In this document: piece by piece, positions 46,643 through 57,068 of the stretch
Numbering within the stretch: position 1 is the stretch's first letter
Layout of the letters: each line of letters starts with the position of its first letter
Assembly: GCA_003202005.1 (NCBI GenBank)
Contig: QJJF01000009.1
Location: 1 to 64,000 of the forward strand
DNA: 64,000 nt
Direction: 5' to 3'
Source of the DNA: Williamsia faeni
GTDB lineage: Bacteria; Actinomycetota; Actinomycetes; Mycobacteriales; Mycobacteriaceae
Notes under the pieces: generated by a model
What the model was told of the DNA's origin: nothing
Database searches by the model: none
What the model saw: the letters and a program-made list of their open reading frames with translations, nothing else
Made by a program: the position numbers and the translations under genes

Positions 46643-47710
46643 ATGCGTACTGCGGCGACCTCTCCCGATCCTGGTTCGACCGATGGTGAATTGGCCGACG
46701 GCCAGGTGACCACCGGCCAGGAATTCGTGCGCGACACCGACTACATCGACAACCGGATCACCCGTGGCGGGGGCGGCCCCGCGGGTGAGACCTTCCCGGT
46801 CGAGGCCGGCCGCTACCGCCTGATCGTCGCCCGCGCCTGTCCCTGGGCCAATCGCGCGATCATCGTGCGCCGACTGCTCGGTCTGGAGGGCGCATTGTCG
46901 ATGGGGCTGTGCGGGCCCACCCACGACAGCGACAGCTGGACCTTCGATCTCGATCCCGGTGGTGTCGACCCGGTTCTGAAGATTCCCCGGCTGAAGGACG
47001 CCTACCTCACCCGCTATCGGGGGTACCCGCGTGGAATCACGGTGCCGGCGATCGTCGACATCCCCACCGGTGCGGTCATCACCAACGATTTCGGGCCGAT
47101 GACACTCGACTTCTCCACCGAATGGATCGACTTCCACCGCGACGGTGCCCCCGATCTCTACCCCGGCCACCTCCGCGCGGAGATCGACGAGATCAACGAC
47201 GTCATCTTCACCGATGTGAACAACGGCGTGTATCGCTGCGGTTTCGCCGGCGACCAGAAGAGTTACGACGACGCCTTCGATCGGCTGTTCACCCGGCTCG
47301 ACGCACTGTCGGACCGATTGGGCCGGCAGCGCTACCTGGTGGGCGACACGATCACTGAAGCCGATGTCCGGCTGTTCACGACGCTCGTCCGCTTCGACGC
47401 GGTCTATCACGGGCACTTCAAATGCAATCGATCAACGCTCACCGACATGCCGGTGCTCTGGGCCTACGCCCGAGATCTGTTCCAGACCCCCGGATTCGGT
47501 GACACCGTCGACTTCACCCAGATCAAGCAGCACTATTACATCGTCCACCGCGACATCAACCCCAGCCGGATCGTGCCGCGCGGGCCCGATCTGTCCGGAT
47601 GGCGCATTGCGCATCACCGCGAGCAACTCGGTGGCCGCCCCTTCGGCGAGGGCACCCCGCCCGCGCCCCCACTCGACACCGAACGCGTTCCAGCCGGACA
47701 AGGAGCCTGA
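46643..47710 (+). CDS. glutathionyl-hydroquinone-reductase-like transferase (Xi/Omega GST)
   Basis: A 355-residue protein of the YqjG/ECM4/PcpF family. The thioredoxin-like domain carries the nucleophile C66 in ACPWANRA; the C-terminal helical domain contains GDTITEADVRLFTTLVRFDAVY. Family members reduce glutathionyl-hydroquinones with glutathione. Mycolata make mycothiol and generally not glutathione, so the natural thiol here is in question. It is divergent from the PadR-pump operon and may share its control region. It is followed after 5 bp by the next gene. Confidence 0.88.
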   Translation: MRTAATSPDPGSTDGELADGQVTTGQEFVRDTDYIDNRITRGGGGPAGETFPVEAGRYRLIVARACPWANRAIIVRRLLGLEGALSMGLCGPTHDSDSWTFDLDPGGVDPVLKIPRLKDAYLTRYRGYPRGITVPAIVDIPTGAVITNDFGPMTLDFSTEWIDFHRDGAPDLYPGHLRAEIDEINDVIFTDVNNGVYRCGFAGDQKSYDDAFDRLFTRLDALSDRLGRQRYLVGDTITEADVRLFTTLVRFDAVYHGHFKCNRSTLTDMPVLWAYARDLFQTPGFGDTVDFTQIKQHYYIVHRDINPSRIVPRGPDLSGWRIAHHREQLGGRPFGEGTPPAPPLDTERVPAGQGA

Positions 47711-47715
47711 AAGAC

Positions 47716-48495
47716 GTGGCAAAGAAACAACTTTCGTCAATCGGAGACGGCAACGTGGTCGGTGCGACCCGCAAAACCGAGGGCATGATCGACGCTCTGG
47801 TCGATCACGCCCAACATCTGCAGGCGCCGGCGGTCACGAAATACATCCATCACCTCCGCCGCGAGTACCCACAGGATTCACCTGCGCAGATCATCGAGCG
47901 CCTCGAACACCGATTCCTGCTCGCGGTCACCGGCTCGGGCGGCGCGGTGGGTGCGGCCGCGGCGTTCCCCGGCATCGGGACGATGGTGTCGCTTGCCTCG
48001 CTGGGCGCCGAAACCGCCTTCTTCGTCGAGGTGTCGGCCCTGCTCTCCCTGGCGGTCGCCGAGGTCCACGGAATCCCGATCACCGATCGGGAACGTCGCA
48101 AGGCCCTGGTACTGACGGTGGCACTGGGTGAATCCGGTCTGGCCGTGGTCCGGGATTCCCTGGGCGCCAAGTCGGGCACGCTGGCCCGCGCGTTCAGTGG
48201 ATTCATCCCCGCGTCCGCCCTGCGCACGCTGAATCAGAAGCTCGTCCGCACCTACTTCAGGAAGTACGCGCTGCAGAAGCTGCCACTGGCCTTCGGCAAG
48301 CTGCTCCCGGCAGGATTCGGCGCGGTCATCGGCAGTGTCGGCAACCGTGCGCTGGGCAAGATCATCGTCAACAACTCTCGGCAGGTCTTCGGACCGCCGC
48401 CGGCTCTCTGGCCGGTGCGCGATCCCCGGGTGCCGCTGTATGCCGTGGGCAACCCGCAGATCGTTGCCTCCGGCGATGGGCCGAGCGCTAGTTGA
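47716..48495 (+). CDS. membrane-associated protein of unknown function next to kgd
   Basis: A 260-residue protein with a hydrophobic glycine/alanine-rich hairpin (about residues 66-115, LLAVTGSGGAVGAAAAF and GAETAFFVEVSALLSL) and a second glycine-rich segment near 195-225. It resembles the membrane protein that neighbours kgd in mycobacteria (Rv1249c). No catalytic motif is recognisable. The GTG at 47716 has AGGAG upstream. Its stop overlaps the TTG start of the ABC exporter by 4 bp, so the two are coupled. Confidence 0.75.
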   Translation: MAKKQLSSIGDGNVVGATRKTEGMIDALVDHAQHLQAPAVTKYIHHLRREYPQDSPAQIIERLEHRFLLAVTGSGGAVGAAAAFPGIGTMVSLASLGAETAFFVEVSALLSLAVAEVHGIPITDRERRKALVLTVALGESGLAVVRDSLGAKSGTLARAFSGFIPASALRTLNQKLVRTYFRKYALQKLPLAFGKLLPAGFGAVIGSVGNRALGKIIVNNSRQVFGPPPALWPVRDPRVPLYAVGNPQIVASGDGPSAS

Positions 48496-51400
48496 CCCAG
48501 ACACACACCGACACCCCCGGGCCCGGTTGGATCCGACGTCTACTCGCCGAGTGCCGCCGCCATCCCCGGCTGGTTGCTATCACCCTGAGTGTCACCGCTT
48601 TGGCCGTCCTGATCGACCTCTCCGTGCCGTTGCTGACCAAGGCGGCAATCGACGAAGCGACCGGTGTGGCCACTCACGGCTACACGATCGGCGCGATCGC
48701 GCTGGTCATGGTGGTTCTGGCATTTCTGCGATATGGATGCCAATACGGCCGCCGGCTCACTGCCGGGAAACTGTCACTCAACGTGCAGAACTCGTTGCGC
48801 CTGTCGGTGCTGGACACCGTGCTCCGGACCGACGGCGCCGCACAGGACCAGATCCGCACCGGCCAGGTCGTCTCCCGGTCGATCACCGACCTGCAGCTCG
48901 TCCAGGGTCTGCTCGCGATGGTGCCGTTGTCGCTGGGCGCCGCCCTCCAGGTGGTCCTTGCCATCGGCGTGATGTTCTACCTGTCTCCGGTGCTGACGCT
49001 GGTTGCCTTGCTGGTCATCCCCGGCGTCGCAGCCATCGCCTTCAACAGCCGCAAGCGGATGTTCGCCGCGACCTGGTCGGCGCAGCAGTCCGCCGCGGAT
49101 CTGGCACAGCACGTCGAAGAGACCGTCACCGGTGTGCGCGTGGTCAAAGGATTCGGTCAGGAAGACCGTGCGGTCGACGAACTGGTCGGATACGGACGGC
49201 GCCTGTATTCGCTGCGGTTGCGGGCCGCAAAGACCAACGCCCGGTTCGCTCCCTCGCTCGCCGCGGTTCCGCAGCTCGGAATGGTCGCGATCATCGCGCT
49301 CGGCGGCTACCTGACGATGACCGGATCCATCACGGTCGGAACCTTCCTGGCCTTTGCCACCTACGTCACGACGATGACCGGGCTGGCCCGGATTCTGACC
49401 TCGCTGATCGTCTCCGCGCAGCTCGCCCGGGCCGCCGTGGAACGGGTGTACGGCGTGATCGACGAACCGACCGATCCCGGCCTGTCGGCGACCGGCCGGC
49501 TGCCCGACGGCGCACTCGGACTCGAACTGCGCGACGTCACGTTCACCTATCCCGGCGCCGCCGAGCCGGTGCTGCGTGATCTGGATCTGAGCATCGCCCC
49601 CGGTGAGGTCGTCGCGGTGGTCGGGGCACCGGGCTCCGGGAAATCGACGCTCGCGATGCTGGCCGACCGGTTCTACCGGCCGGACTCCGGGTCCGTGGAA
49701 CTGACCACCCACACCGGTTCGGTCCCACGGCAATTCACCGCGGCATTCGACATCGAGACGATCGCGACCGAGGACCTGCGGGGCGCGGTCGGTGTGGTGT
49801 TCGACGACCCCTTCCTCTACTCCGACACCATCGCCGCGAACATCGCACCGAATGCCCACGTCGGAAAGTTCGACGAGGAGGGTGCGATTCCGCCCGGCAT
49901 CGTCGATGCCGCATCGCAGGCACAGGCCTCCGGGTTCGTCGATGCGCTCGACGACGGTTTCCGGAGCATCGTCGGCGAACGCGGGCTGACCTTGTCCGGT
50001 GGCCAACGACAGCGGATTGCCCTGGCACGAGCCCTGTACGCCGACCCCCGGGTCCTGATCCTGGATGACGCCACCTCCGCGGTCGACGCCCAGACCGAGG
50101 CAAGGATCTTTGCCCACCTACGGACCTCCACCCGCACCATGCTGTTGCTGGCGCATCGCCGATCGACACTGTCACTGGCCGACCGGGTGGCAGTCCTCGA
50201 CGGCGGCCGCATCATCGACATCGGAACCGACGCCGAGTTGACCGTGCGATGCCCCGAGTTCCGGGCCCTGATGATCACCGAGCTCGACGACCTGCCGGAC
50301 CTCGCCGAGGATGTCATCGCCGCCGACATCGCGGTGGACACCAGCGCACTGTGGCCGGCCGACGCACCCGATGCCCTCGAACCGGCGCGTGCGGTGACCA
50401 ACGCTATCGGTGGTCGGGGCCGCGGCGGTGGCGGCGGGATGGCGGGAGCCCTCGGTGCGATGCCCGCGACTCCTGAACTCCTCGAGGCCGTCGCCGCGCT
50501 GCCGCCTGCGGACGAAGCGCCCACCGACGACGACGCCGACATCCGCAAGGACCGTCCGGACTTCTCGTTGCGTCAGTTGTTGCGGCCGGTGCGATGGCTG
50601 TTGGCCGTGGTGGTCGTCTGCATCTCGATCGACACACTGGTCGGTCTGGCGTTCCCGACCATCGCAAGATTCGGCATCGACGGCGCCACCGACGAACAGT
50701 CCGGACATCTGTGGACGGCCACGGGACTGGGCCTGATTCTGGTGGCCATCGGATTTGTTGCCGCCGCGGTGATGACGGTGATCACCGCGCGCAGCGGCGA
50801 GCGCGTTCTCTACGCACTGCGCGTCCGCAGCTATGCCCACCTGCAGCGACTCGGCCTCGACTACTACGAGCGGGAATTGTCCGGCCGCATCATGACCCGG
50901 ATGACCACCGACGTCGACGCTTTGTCCACGTTCCTGCAGACCGGGTTGTCGTCGGCAATCGTGAGCTCGCTGACAATCATCGGGGTCGGTGTGGCGGTAG
51001 TGCTCACCGATCTGTCCCTGGGCCTGCTGATGCTGGTCGTGTTCCCGCCGATCATCATCGCGACGGTCATCTTCCGGCGGATCTCGTCTCGGGCCTACAC
51101 GCGATCGCGCGAGCTGATCAGCGAGGTCAACGCCGATTTCCAGGAGAATGTCGGCGGCGTCCGCACCACGCAGGCCTACCGTCACGACGGCTTCGCGATG
51201 GCCAGGTTCACCACCCGCGCGGCGGCATATGTGCGGGCCCGCATGGTCTCCCAGCAGGCGATCTCCATCTACTTCCCGTTCATCACGCTGATGGCCGACC
51301 TGGCCACTGCCGGCATCATCGCGTTCGGCGCCCATCAGGTCGCCGAGGGGCAGACCAGCGCGGGCACCCTGGTCGCGTTCGTCCTCTACCTGGGCATGCT

Positions 51401-52355
51401 GTTCGGTCCCGTCCAGCAGTTGTCGCAGGTGTTCGACGGCTATCAACAGGCGCTGGTCGGACTCCGCCGCATCTCCGATCTACTCGGCACCCGCAGCAGC
51501 GTGCAATGTCCCGACAGCATCGACACCCCGGACGATCTGTCACCGACCACCACCCCACCACCGATCAACGACTTCGACGGGCACGCCCAACTCGTCGACG
51601 TGACGTTCCGCTATTCCGGTGCAACACGCGACGCGCTGTCGGGCGTCGACCTCGATCTGCCGGCCGGGACCTCACTGGCACTGGTCGGCGAGACCGGGGC
51701 CGGCAAGTCGACGATCGTGAAACTGCTGGCGCGTTTCTACGACCCCACCACCGGTTCGGTGCGGATGGACGGCACCGACATCCGCGGCTTCCGGCTCGGC
51801 TACTACCGGTCCCGGCTCGGTGTGGTGCCGCAGGAACCGCACCTGTTCACCGGCACCGTGGCCGACAACATCGCGTACGGCCGGCCCGATGCCACCCATG
51901 AACAGATCGCGGCCGCGGCGGCCGCCGTCGGAGCACTGCCGATGATCATGGGCCTGGACGGGGCGATGAATCACCCGATCGGAGAACGTGGAAAAGGGCT
52001 GTCCTCAGGGCAGCGCCAGCTGATCGCCCTGGCCCGCGCCGAACTCGTCGACCCCGATCTGCTGCTGCTCGACGAGGCCACCGCCACCCTCGACCAGTCG
52101 ACGGAACGCCGGGTGCTGGCGGCCGGAAGGCACCTCACCGGGTCCCGGACCTCGGTGATCGTCGCTCATCGGCTTGCCACGGCCGCCCGTGCCGACCGCA
52201 TTGCGGTGGTCGCCGACGGCCGAATCGTCGAACTGGGAACACATCTCGATTTGCTGGCGTTGAATGGTCGGTATCAGGCCCTTTGGACCGCAGGTATCAC
52301 ACCGGACGAGTTCGGACAGAGTGACCCACGCCACGAAGGCAGCCAACCGGCATAG
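48492..52355 (+). CDS. fused two-half ABC exporter (permease-ATPase, twice)
   Basis: A 1287-residue full exporter in one chain: six helices and NBD1 (about 1-595), a Gly/Ala-rich linker (about 600-690), six helices and NBD2 (about 695-1287). NBD1 has Walker A GAPGSGKST (378-386), LSGGQ (501-505) and LDD with D526 in place of the catalytic glutamate; its Q-loop position reads FDD. NBD2 has GETGAGKST (1066-1074), Q1114, LSSGQ (1170-1174) and catalytic E1195. This gives one degenerate and one competent ATP site. The start is a TTG. A similar large exporter precedes odhA in Corynebacterium. Substrate unknown. Confidence 0.9.
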   Translation: MTQTHTDTPGPGWIRRLLAECRRHPRLVAITLSVTALAVLIDLSVPLLTKAAIDEATGVATHGYTIGAIALVMVVLAFLRYGCQYGRRLTAGKLSLNVQNSLRLSVLDTVLRTDGAAQDQIRTGQVVSRSITDLQLVQGLLAMVPLSLGAALQVVLAIGVMFYLSPVLTLVALLVIPGVAAIAFNSRKRMFAATWSAQQSAADLAQHVEETVTGVRVVKGFGQEDRAVDELVGYGRRLYSLRLRAAKTNARFAPSLAAVPQLGMVAIIALGGYLTMTGSITVGTFLAFATYVTTMTGLARILTSLIVSAQLARAAVERVYGVIDEPTDPGLSATGRLPDGALGLELRDVTFTYPGAAEPVLRDLDLSIAPGEVVAVVGAPGSGKSTLAMLADRFYRPDSGSVELTTHTGSVPRQFTAAFDIETIATEDLRGAVGVVFDDPFLYSDTIAANIAPNAHVGKFDEEGAIPPGIVDAASQAQASGFVDALDDGFRSIVGERGLTLSGGQRQRIALARALYADPRVLILDDATSAVDAQTEARIFAHLRTSTRTMLLLAHRRSTLSLADRVAVLDGGRIIDIGTDAELTVRCPEFRALMITELDDLPDLAEDVIAADIAVDTSALWPADAPDALEPARAVTNAIGGRGRGGGGGMAGALGAMPATPELLEAVAALPPADEAPTDDDADIRKDRPDFSLRQLLRPVRWLLAVVVVCISIDTLVGLAFPTIARFGIDGATDEQSGHLWTATGLGLILVAIGFVAAAVMTVITARSGERVLYALRVRSYAHLQRLGLDYYERELSGRIMTRMTTDVDALSTFLQTGLSSAIVSSLTIIGVGVAVVLTDLSLGLLMLVVFPPIIIATVIFRRISSRAYTRSRELISEVNADFQENVGGVRTTQAYRHDGFAMARFTTRAAAYVRARMVSQQAISIYFPFITLMADLATAGIIAFGAHQVAEGQTSAGTLVAFVLYLGMLFGPVQQLSQVFDGYQQALVGLRRISDLLGTRSSVQCPDSIDTPDDLSPTTTPPPINDFDGHAQLVDVTFRYSGATRDALSGVDLDLPAGTSLALVGETGAGKSTIVKLLARFYDPTTGSVRMDGTDIRGFRLGYYRSRLGVVPQEPHLFTGTVADNIAYGRPDATHEQIAAAAAAVGALPMIMGLDGAMNHPIGERGKGLSSGQRQLIALARAELVDPDLLLLDEATATLDQSTERRVLAAGRHLTGSRTSVIVAHRLATAARADRIAVVADGRIVELGTHLDLLALNGRYQALWTAGITPDEFGQSDPRHEGSQPA

Positions 52356-52399
52356 CCTCGCAGTGCAGTGGGGTCTAACCTGTTTATCTGGGACTTCGC

Positions 52400-52431
52400 A
52401 AACGCACGCAGGTCGGAAACGCACGCCGACC
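52400..52431 (+). repeat. direct and inverted repeats before kgd
   Basis: AAACGCACGC occurs at 52400-52409 and 52417-52426. GGTCGG (52411-52416) and CCGACC (52426-52431) can pair around the second copy. The element is 29 bp before the kgd GTG and could be a regulator site or a leader hairpin. Confidence 0.5.
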
Positions 52432-52459
52432 AACCAAGGAATTGAGGCGAGATACTGCC

Positions 52460-55400
52460 GTGAGCAGCAGTTCGATATCAGACTTCGGACAGAACGAGTG
52501 GCTGGTCGAGGAAATGTACCAGCGCTTCCAAAAAGACCCGAACTCGGTTGATCCGAGTTGGCATGAGTTCCTGACGAACTATGCCGACAAGGCAAATGGG
52601 GCAAACACAACCACCGGCGGAGCGGCGAAGGCCACACCCGCGTCCCCATCCAAGAGTTCGGTCTCGAGCAAGCCGGCAGTCGATTCGACACCCGCCAGCA
52701 AGGCCGCGGCCGGTAAGTCGGACATCAGTCGCGACGGTTCCAACGCCACCACCGCACCCGCGGACAAGGAAGACGCGCCCAAGGCCCCGGCCAAGGCGAA
52801 GGCGCCTGCGCCCGTGAAGGACACCCCCACCTCCAAGAAGTCCGCCACCGCGAAGAAGCCGGTGCCGCCGGCCCCTTCCGAGGCGTCCTCGCAGGTGTTG
52901 CGCGGCGCGGCGGCCACTGTTGCCAAGAACATGGCAGCGTCCCTCCAGATCCCGACCGCCACCAGTGTGCGCGCGATCCCGGCGAAGCTGATGATCGACA
53001 ACCGGACGGTCATCAACAACCATCTGGCCCGGACCCGCGGCGGCAAGATCTCGTTCACCCACATCCTGGGTTACGCGATCGTGCAGGCCATCAAGTCGTT
53101 CCCCAACCTCAACCGTCACTTCGACGAGGTCGACGGAAAGCCGAACATCGTCGAGCCCGCGAACACCAACCTGGGTCTGGCCATCGATCTTCCCGGCAAG
53201 GGAGGGTCGCGCATGCTCGTTGTCGCTGCCATCAAGCGCTGCGAGACCATGAACTTCGCCGAGTTCCACGCCGCCTATGAAGACATCGTGCGCCGGGCCC
53301 GCGAGGGCAAGCTCACCGGCGACGACTTCGCCGGAGTGACCATCTCACTCACCAACCCCGGCACCATCGGCACCGTACATTCGGTTCCCCGGTTGATGAA
53401 GGGCCAGGGCGCGATCATCGGCGCCGGCGCGATGGAGTACCCCGCCGAGTTCCAGGGCGCGAGCGACGAGCGGATCGCCGAGATGGGCGTCGGGAAACTG
53501 ATGACCCTGACCTCGACCTACGATCACCGCATCATCCAGGGCGCCGAGTCCGGCGACTTCCTGCGCACGATCCACCAGTTGCTGCTGTCCGATGACTTCT
53601 TCGACGAGATATTCACGACGCTGCACATCCCGTACGAGCCGATCCGCTGGCGCCGCGACATCTCCGAAGGTGAAGTCGACAAGAACGCCCGGGTGCTGGA
53701 ACTGATTGCGGCATACCGTAATCGGGGCCACCTCATGGCCGACATCGATCCGTTGATGATCGATTCGGATGCGCGCTCGGCACACCCCGACCTCAACGTC
53801 CTGACCTACGGTCTGACCCTCTGGGACCTGGACCGCAGCTTCAAGGTCGGCGGGTTCCACGGCGAGACCAAGATGAAGCTCCGCGACATCTTGTCGGTGC
53901 TGCGCGACGCCTACTGCCGCCACGTGGGTGTCGAGTACACGCACATCCTCGAGCCCGAACAGCAGCAGTGGCTCCAGGATCGTGTCGAGATCAAGCACGT
54001 CAAACCGCCGGTGGCCGAGCAGAAGTACATTCTGTCCAAGCTCAACGCGGCCGAGGCATTCGAGACGTTCCTGCAGACCAAGTACGTCGGTCAGAAGCGC
54101 TTCTCGCTCGAAGGTGCCGAAGCCGTCATCCCGATGATGGACGGTGTCATCGATCAGAGCGCGGAGTACGGCCTCGACGAGGTCGTCGTCGGCATGCCGC
54201 ACCGTGGTCGCCTGAATGTCCTGGCGAACATCGTCGGCAAGCCGTACTCGAAGATCTTCACCGAGTTCGAGGGCAACCTGAACCCGTCACAGGCACACGG
54301 TTCCGGCGACGTGAAGTACCACCTCGGCGCCGAGGGCAAGTACTACCAGATGTTCGGTGACAACGAGATCAACGTCTCGCTGACCGCCAACCCGTCGCAC
54401 CTCGAAGCCGTCGACCCGGTCCTCGAGGGCCTGGTCCGCGCCAAGCAGGACCTGCACAACAAGGGTGGCGAAGAAGCCTTCACCGTGCTGCCGCTGATGC
54501 TGCACGGCGACGCGGCCTTCGCCGGCCAGGGTGTGGTCGCCGAGACACTCAACCTGGCGATGCTCCCCGGTTACCGCACCGGCGGCACGATTCACATCGT
54601 CGTCAACAACCAGGTCGGATTCACCACCGCACCGGAGGCGTCACGGTCGACGGAGTACTGCACCGATGTGGCAAAGATGATCGGTGCGCCGATCTTCCAC
54701 GTCAACGGCGACGACCCCGAGGCGTGCGTCTGGGCTGCCAAGCTGGCCGTCGACTACCGCCAGGCGTTCAACAAGGACGTCATCATCGACCTCGTCTGCT
54801 ACCGCCGTCGCGGCCACAACGAGGGTGACGATCCCTCGATGACCCAGCCGGCCATGTACGACGTCATCGACACCAAGCGCAGCGTTCGTAAGAGCTACAC
54901 CGAAGCCCTCATCGGCCGCGGTGACATCTCGCTCAAAGAGGCCGAAGACGCCCTGCGTGACTACCAGGGTCAGCTCGAACGGGTCTTCAACGAGGTCCGT
55001 GAACTCGAGAAGTACCAGGCCGCACCGAGCCCGTCCGTCGAATCCGATCAGGCGCTCCCGGTGAAGCTGGAGACCAAGGTCAGCAAAGAGACCGTGGAAC
55101 GGATCGGCGATGCGTTCGCCAACGTGCCCGAGGGCTTCACCGTGCACCAGCGGGTTCAGCCGGTGCTCAAGAAGCGCCAGGACATGTCGCGAAATGGCAA
55201 CATCGACTGGGCGTTCGGCGAACTCCTCGCCTTCGGCTCACTTGTCGAAGAGGGTCGTACCGTGCGCCTGTCGGGCCAGGACTCCCGTCGCGGCACGTTC
55301 ACGCAGCGTCACTCGGTGCTCATCGACCGGGAAACCGGCGACGAGTACACGCCGCTACGGTCGATCGCCGATACCAACCCCGAAAACCCCGGTCAGTTCC

Positions 55401-56251
55401 TCGTCTACGACTCGGCACTGAGCGAGTACGCAGTGGTCGGATTCGAGTACGGCTACTCCGTGGGCGACCCCGACGCACTGGTGTTGTGGGAAGCCCAGTT
55501 CGGTGACTTCGTCAACGGCGCGCAGTCGATCATCGACGAGTTCATCTCGTCCGGTGAGGCCAAGTGGGGCCAGACCTCTGACGTGGTCCTGCTCCTGCCT
55601 CACGGCCACGAGGGTCAGGGCCCCGACCACACGTCGGGCCGCATCGAGCGGTTCCTGCAGCTGTGTGCCGAGGGTTCGATGACCGTCGCGCTGCCGTCGA
55701 CTCCGGCGAGCTACTTCCACCTGTTGCGTCGCCACGTCCTCGACGGCATCAGCCGGCCGCTGGTCGTGTTCACGCCGAAGTCGATGCTGCGCAACAAGGC
55801 AGCGGTGTCACCGGTCTCCGAGTTCACGGACGGCAAGTTCCACTCGGTCATCGACGATCCGTCGTTCGACGGCGGGGGCGATCGCAGCAAGGTCGAGCGG
55901 GTGCTGCTGGTGTCCGGCAAGCTCTATTACGAACTGGCCGCACGCAAGGCCAAGGACAACCGCGACGACATCGCGATCGTCCGGATCGAGCAGCTCTACC
56001 CGATTCCGCACAAGCGACTGAAGGCCGCGCTCGAGCAGTACCCGAACATGAAAGAAGTGTTCTGGGTGCAGGAAGAGCCGAAGAACCAGGGTGCGTGGCC
56101 GTACTTCGGGCTCGCGCTCCCCGAGATGCTGCCCGAGTACTTCACCGGGCTGCGCCGGGTATCGCGTCGTGCGATGTCCGCGCCGTCCTCCGGCTCGTCG
56201 AAGGTCCATGCCGTCGAGCAGCAGGAGATCGTGGATACCGCGTTCGGCTGA
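52460..56251 (+). CDS. kgd: multifunctional 2-oxoglutarate dehydrogenase E1/E2 (Kgd/OdhA)
   Basis: A 1263-residue TCA-cycle enzyme. Parts in order: the N-terminal [19 protein letters not shown] segment; a Lys/Ala/Pro-rich linker (about 45-150); an E2 succinyltransferase-like domain (about 150-380) ending in [13 protein letters not shown]; and the thiamine-diphosphate E1 domain, with [14 protein letters not shown] and [11 protein letters not shown] among others. The E2 fused to E1 without its own lipoyl domain is characteristic of Mycobacteriales and Corynebacteriales, where the complex also uses pyruvate dehydrogenase parts and is inhibited by GarA/OdhI. A GTG start fits the family N terminus. 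Confidence 0.96.
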   Translation: MSSSSISDFGQNEWLVEEMYQRFQKDPNSVDPSWHEFLTNYADKANGANTTTGGAAKATPASPSKSSVSSKPAVDSTPASKAAAGKSDISRDGSNATTAPADKEDAPKAPAKAKAPAPVKDTPTSKKSATAKKPVPPAPSEASSQVLRGAAATVAKNMAASLQIPTATSVRAIPAKLMIDNRTVINNHLARTRGGKISFTHILGYAIVQAIKSFPNLNRHFDEVDGKPNIVEPANTNLGLAIDLPGKGGSRMLVVAAIKRCETMNFAEFHAAYEDIVRRAREGKLTGDDFAGVTISLTNPGTIGTVHSVPRLMKGQGAIIGAGAMEYPAEFQGASDERIAEMGVGKLMTLTSTYDHRIIQGAESGDFLRTIHQLLLSDDFFDEIFTTLHIPYEPIRWRRDISEGEVDKNARVLELIAAYRNRGHLMADIDPLMIDSDARSAHPDLNVLTYGLTLWDLDRSFKVGGFHGETKMKLRDILSVLRDAYCRHVGVEYTHILEPEQQQWLQDRVEIKHVKPPVAEQKYILSKLNAAEAFETFLQTKYVGQKRFSLEGAEAVIPMMDGVIDQSAEYGLDEVVVGMPHRGRLNVLANIVGKPYSKIFTEFEGNLNPSQAHGSGDVKYHLGAEGKYYQMFGDNEINVSLTANPSHLEAVDPVLEGLVRAKQDLHNKGGEEAFTVLPLMLHGDAAFAGQGVVAETLNLAMLPGYRTGGTIHIVVNNQVGFTTAPEASRSTEYCTDVAKMIGAPIFHVNGDDPEACVWAAKLAVDYRQAFNKDVIIDLVCYRRRGHNEGDDPSMTQPAMYDVIDTKRSVRKSYTEALIGRGDISLKEAEDALRDYQGQLERVFNEVRELEKYQAAPSPSVESDQALPVKLETKVSKETVERIGDAFANVPEGFTVHQRVQPVLKKRQDMSRNGNIDWAFGELLAFGSLVEEGRTVRLSGQDSRRGTFTQRHSVLIDRETGDEYTPLRSIADTNPENPGQFLVYDSALSEYAVVGFEYGYSVGDPDALVLWEAQFGDFVNGAQSIIDEFISSGEAKWGQTSDVVLLLPHGHEGQGPDHTSGRIERFLQLCAEGSMTVALPSTPASYFHLLRRHVLDGISRPLVVFTPKSMLRNKAAVSPVSEFTDGKFHSVIDDPSFDGGGDRSKVERVLLVSGKLYYELAARKAKDNRDDIAIVRIEQLYPIPHKRLKAALEQYPNMKEVFWVQEEPKNQGAWPYFGLALPEMLPEYFTGLRRVSRRAMSAPSSGSSKVHAVEQQEIVDTAFG

Positions 56252-56267
56252 TCCCCAACCCCGATGA

Positions 56268-56318
56268 TGTGCCCTTTTGGCGGCGCCCACCTGGGCTTTT
56301 CGTCGCCAAAAGGGCACA
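56268..56318 (+). terminator. kgd terminator
   Basis: TGTGCCCTTTTGGCGGCG (56268-56285) and CGTCGCCAAAAGGGCACA (56301-56318) pair with one mismatch around a 15-base loop, followed on the plus strand by TTTTCGG. It lies between convergent kgd and the TetR gene and may act both ways. Confidence 0.85.
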
Positions 56319-56350
56319 TTTTCGGTATGTGGGGGCTCGACGGTTTGGGG

Positions 56351-56965
56351 CTAGGCGTCGGAGGTGCTCAGGCCTGAGGCGGTGGTCGCCAGAAGCGGCA
56401 GCGATTGCGTGATCAGTTCGATGAGGGCCTCGCGCGTCACGCCGTTCTCATCACGCAACCAGCGCACGGTGACCTGTTCGCTGAAGGTGACCCAGCCGTG
56501 CACCGCCAGCTCGAGGAGCGGTGTGCGCTGCAGGTGCAGCAGGTCTGCCAGATTCAGAACGCGTTCGGCCATCACCGCCCGGGTGTCGTCGGCTACTTTC
56601 CGCATCGCCGGGTCCGAGGCACCGACGCCCTGCAGGATCGCGAGATATGCCGACCGGTTTGCCGAGACGTAGTCGATGAACGCGGCTAGGGACGCCCGCG
56701 CGATCGCAAGGGGGTCTCCCAGGCTCAGTTCGGGTTCGGTGCATTCGAGCATCCGCTGACTCTGGGCGGTGGTCAGCGCCACCAGAAAGTCCTGCTTGGA
56801 CTCGAAATAGTGGAAAAGCAGGGCCCGCGAGACACCGGCGGCTTCGGCCACTTCCTCGACCGAGACCTGGTCCAGTGCACGGTCGGAGAGCATCCGTAGT
56901 CCGTGCTCGATCAGCTGATCGCGACGGGCCTGCGGGCTCATCCGGGTACGGCGGGCGGTGGTCAT
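56351..56965 (-). CDS. TetR-family repressor of the BVMO cluster
   Basis: A 204-residue TetR regulator. The helix-turn-helix is in VSVEEVAEAAGVSRALLFHYF (about residues 34-54, split as EEVAEAAGVSR and ALLFHYFESK). The ligand domain begins near 65 and contains a W-rich segment (VHGWVTFSEQVTVRWL). It is divergent from the Baeyer-Villiger monooxygenase gene. Two copies of one operator-like element lie in the shared gap, one next to each gene, so it probably represses both. The inducer is likely a ketone or related substrate (inference). Confidence 0.87.
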   Translation of the reverse strand: MTTARRTRMSPQARRDQLIEHGLRMLSDRALDQVSVEEVAEAAGVSRALLFHYFESKQDFLVALTTAQSQRMLECTEPELSLGDPLAIARASLAAFIDYVSANRSAYLAILQGVGASDPAMRKVADDTRAVMAERVLNLADLLHLQRTPLLELAVHGWVTFSEQVTVRWLRDENGVTREALIELITQSLPLLATTASGLSTSDA

Positions 56966-56975
56966 GACTCATCAT

Positions 56976-56997
56976 CTTACTGACTTTTCGTCAATAG
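56976..56997 (-). promoter_or_regulatory. operator copy 1 (TetR side)
   Basis: On the minus strand this reads CTATTGAC-N5-GTCAGTAA. It is an imperfect palindrome just upstream of the TetR start (11 bp) and nearly identical in half-sites and spacing to the copy at 57031-57052, in opposite orientation. Confidence 0.7.
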
Positions 56998-57030
56998 CGG
57001 ACACGAAGCGCAGCGGAGCTGGACCGATCC

Positions 57031-57061
57031 CTATTGACACTGGGTCAGTAGTGGGTATCTT
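57031..57061 (+). promoter_or_regulatory. operator copy 2 and leaderless BVMO promoter
   Basis: CTATTGAC-N5-GTCAGTAG (57031-57052) overlaps a -35 TTGACA (57034-57039), followed after 16 bp by -10 TATCTT (57056-57061). The ATG at 57069 lies 7 bp after the -10, so the mRNA should start at or next to the start codon. Repressor binding would cover the -35 directly. Confidence 0.72.
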
Positions 57062-57068
57062 CGTACCC

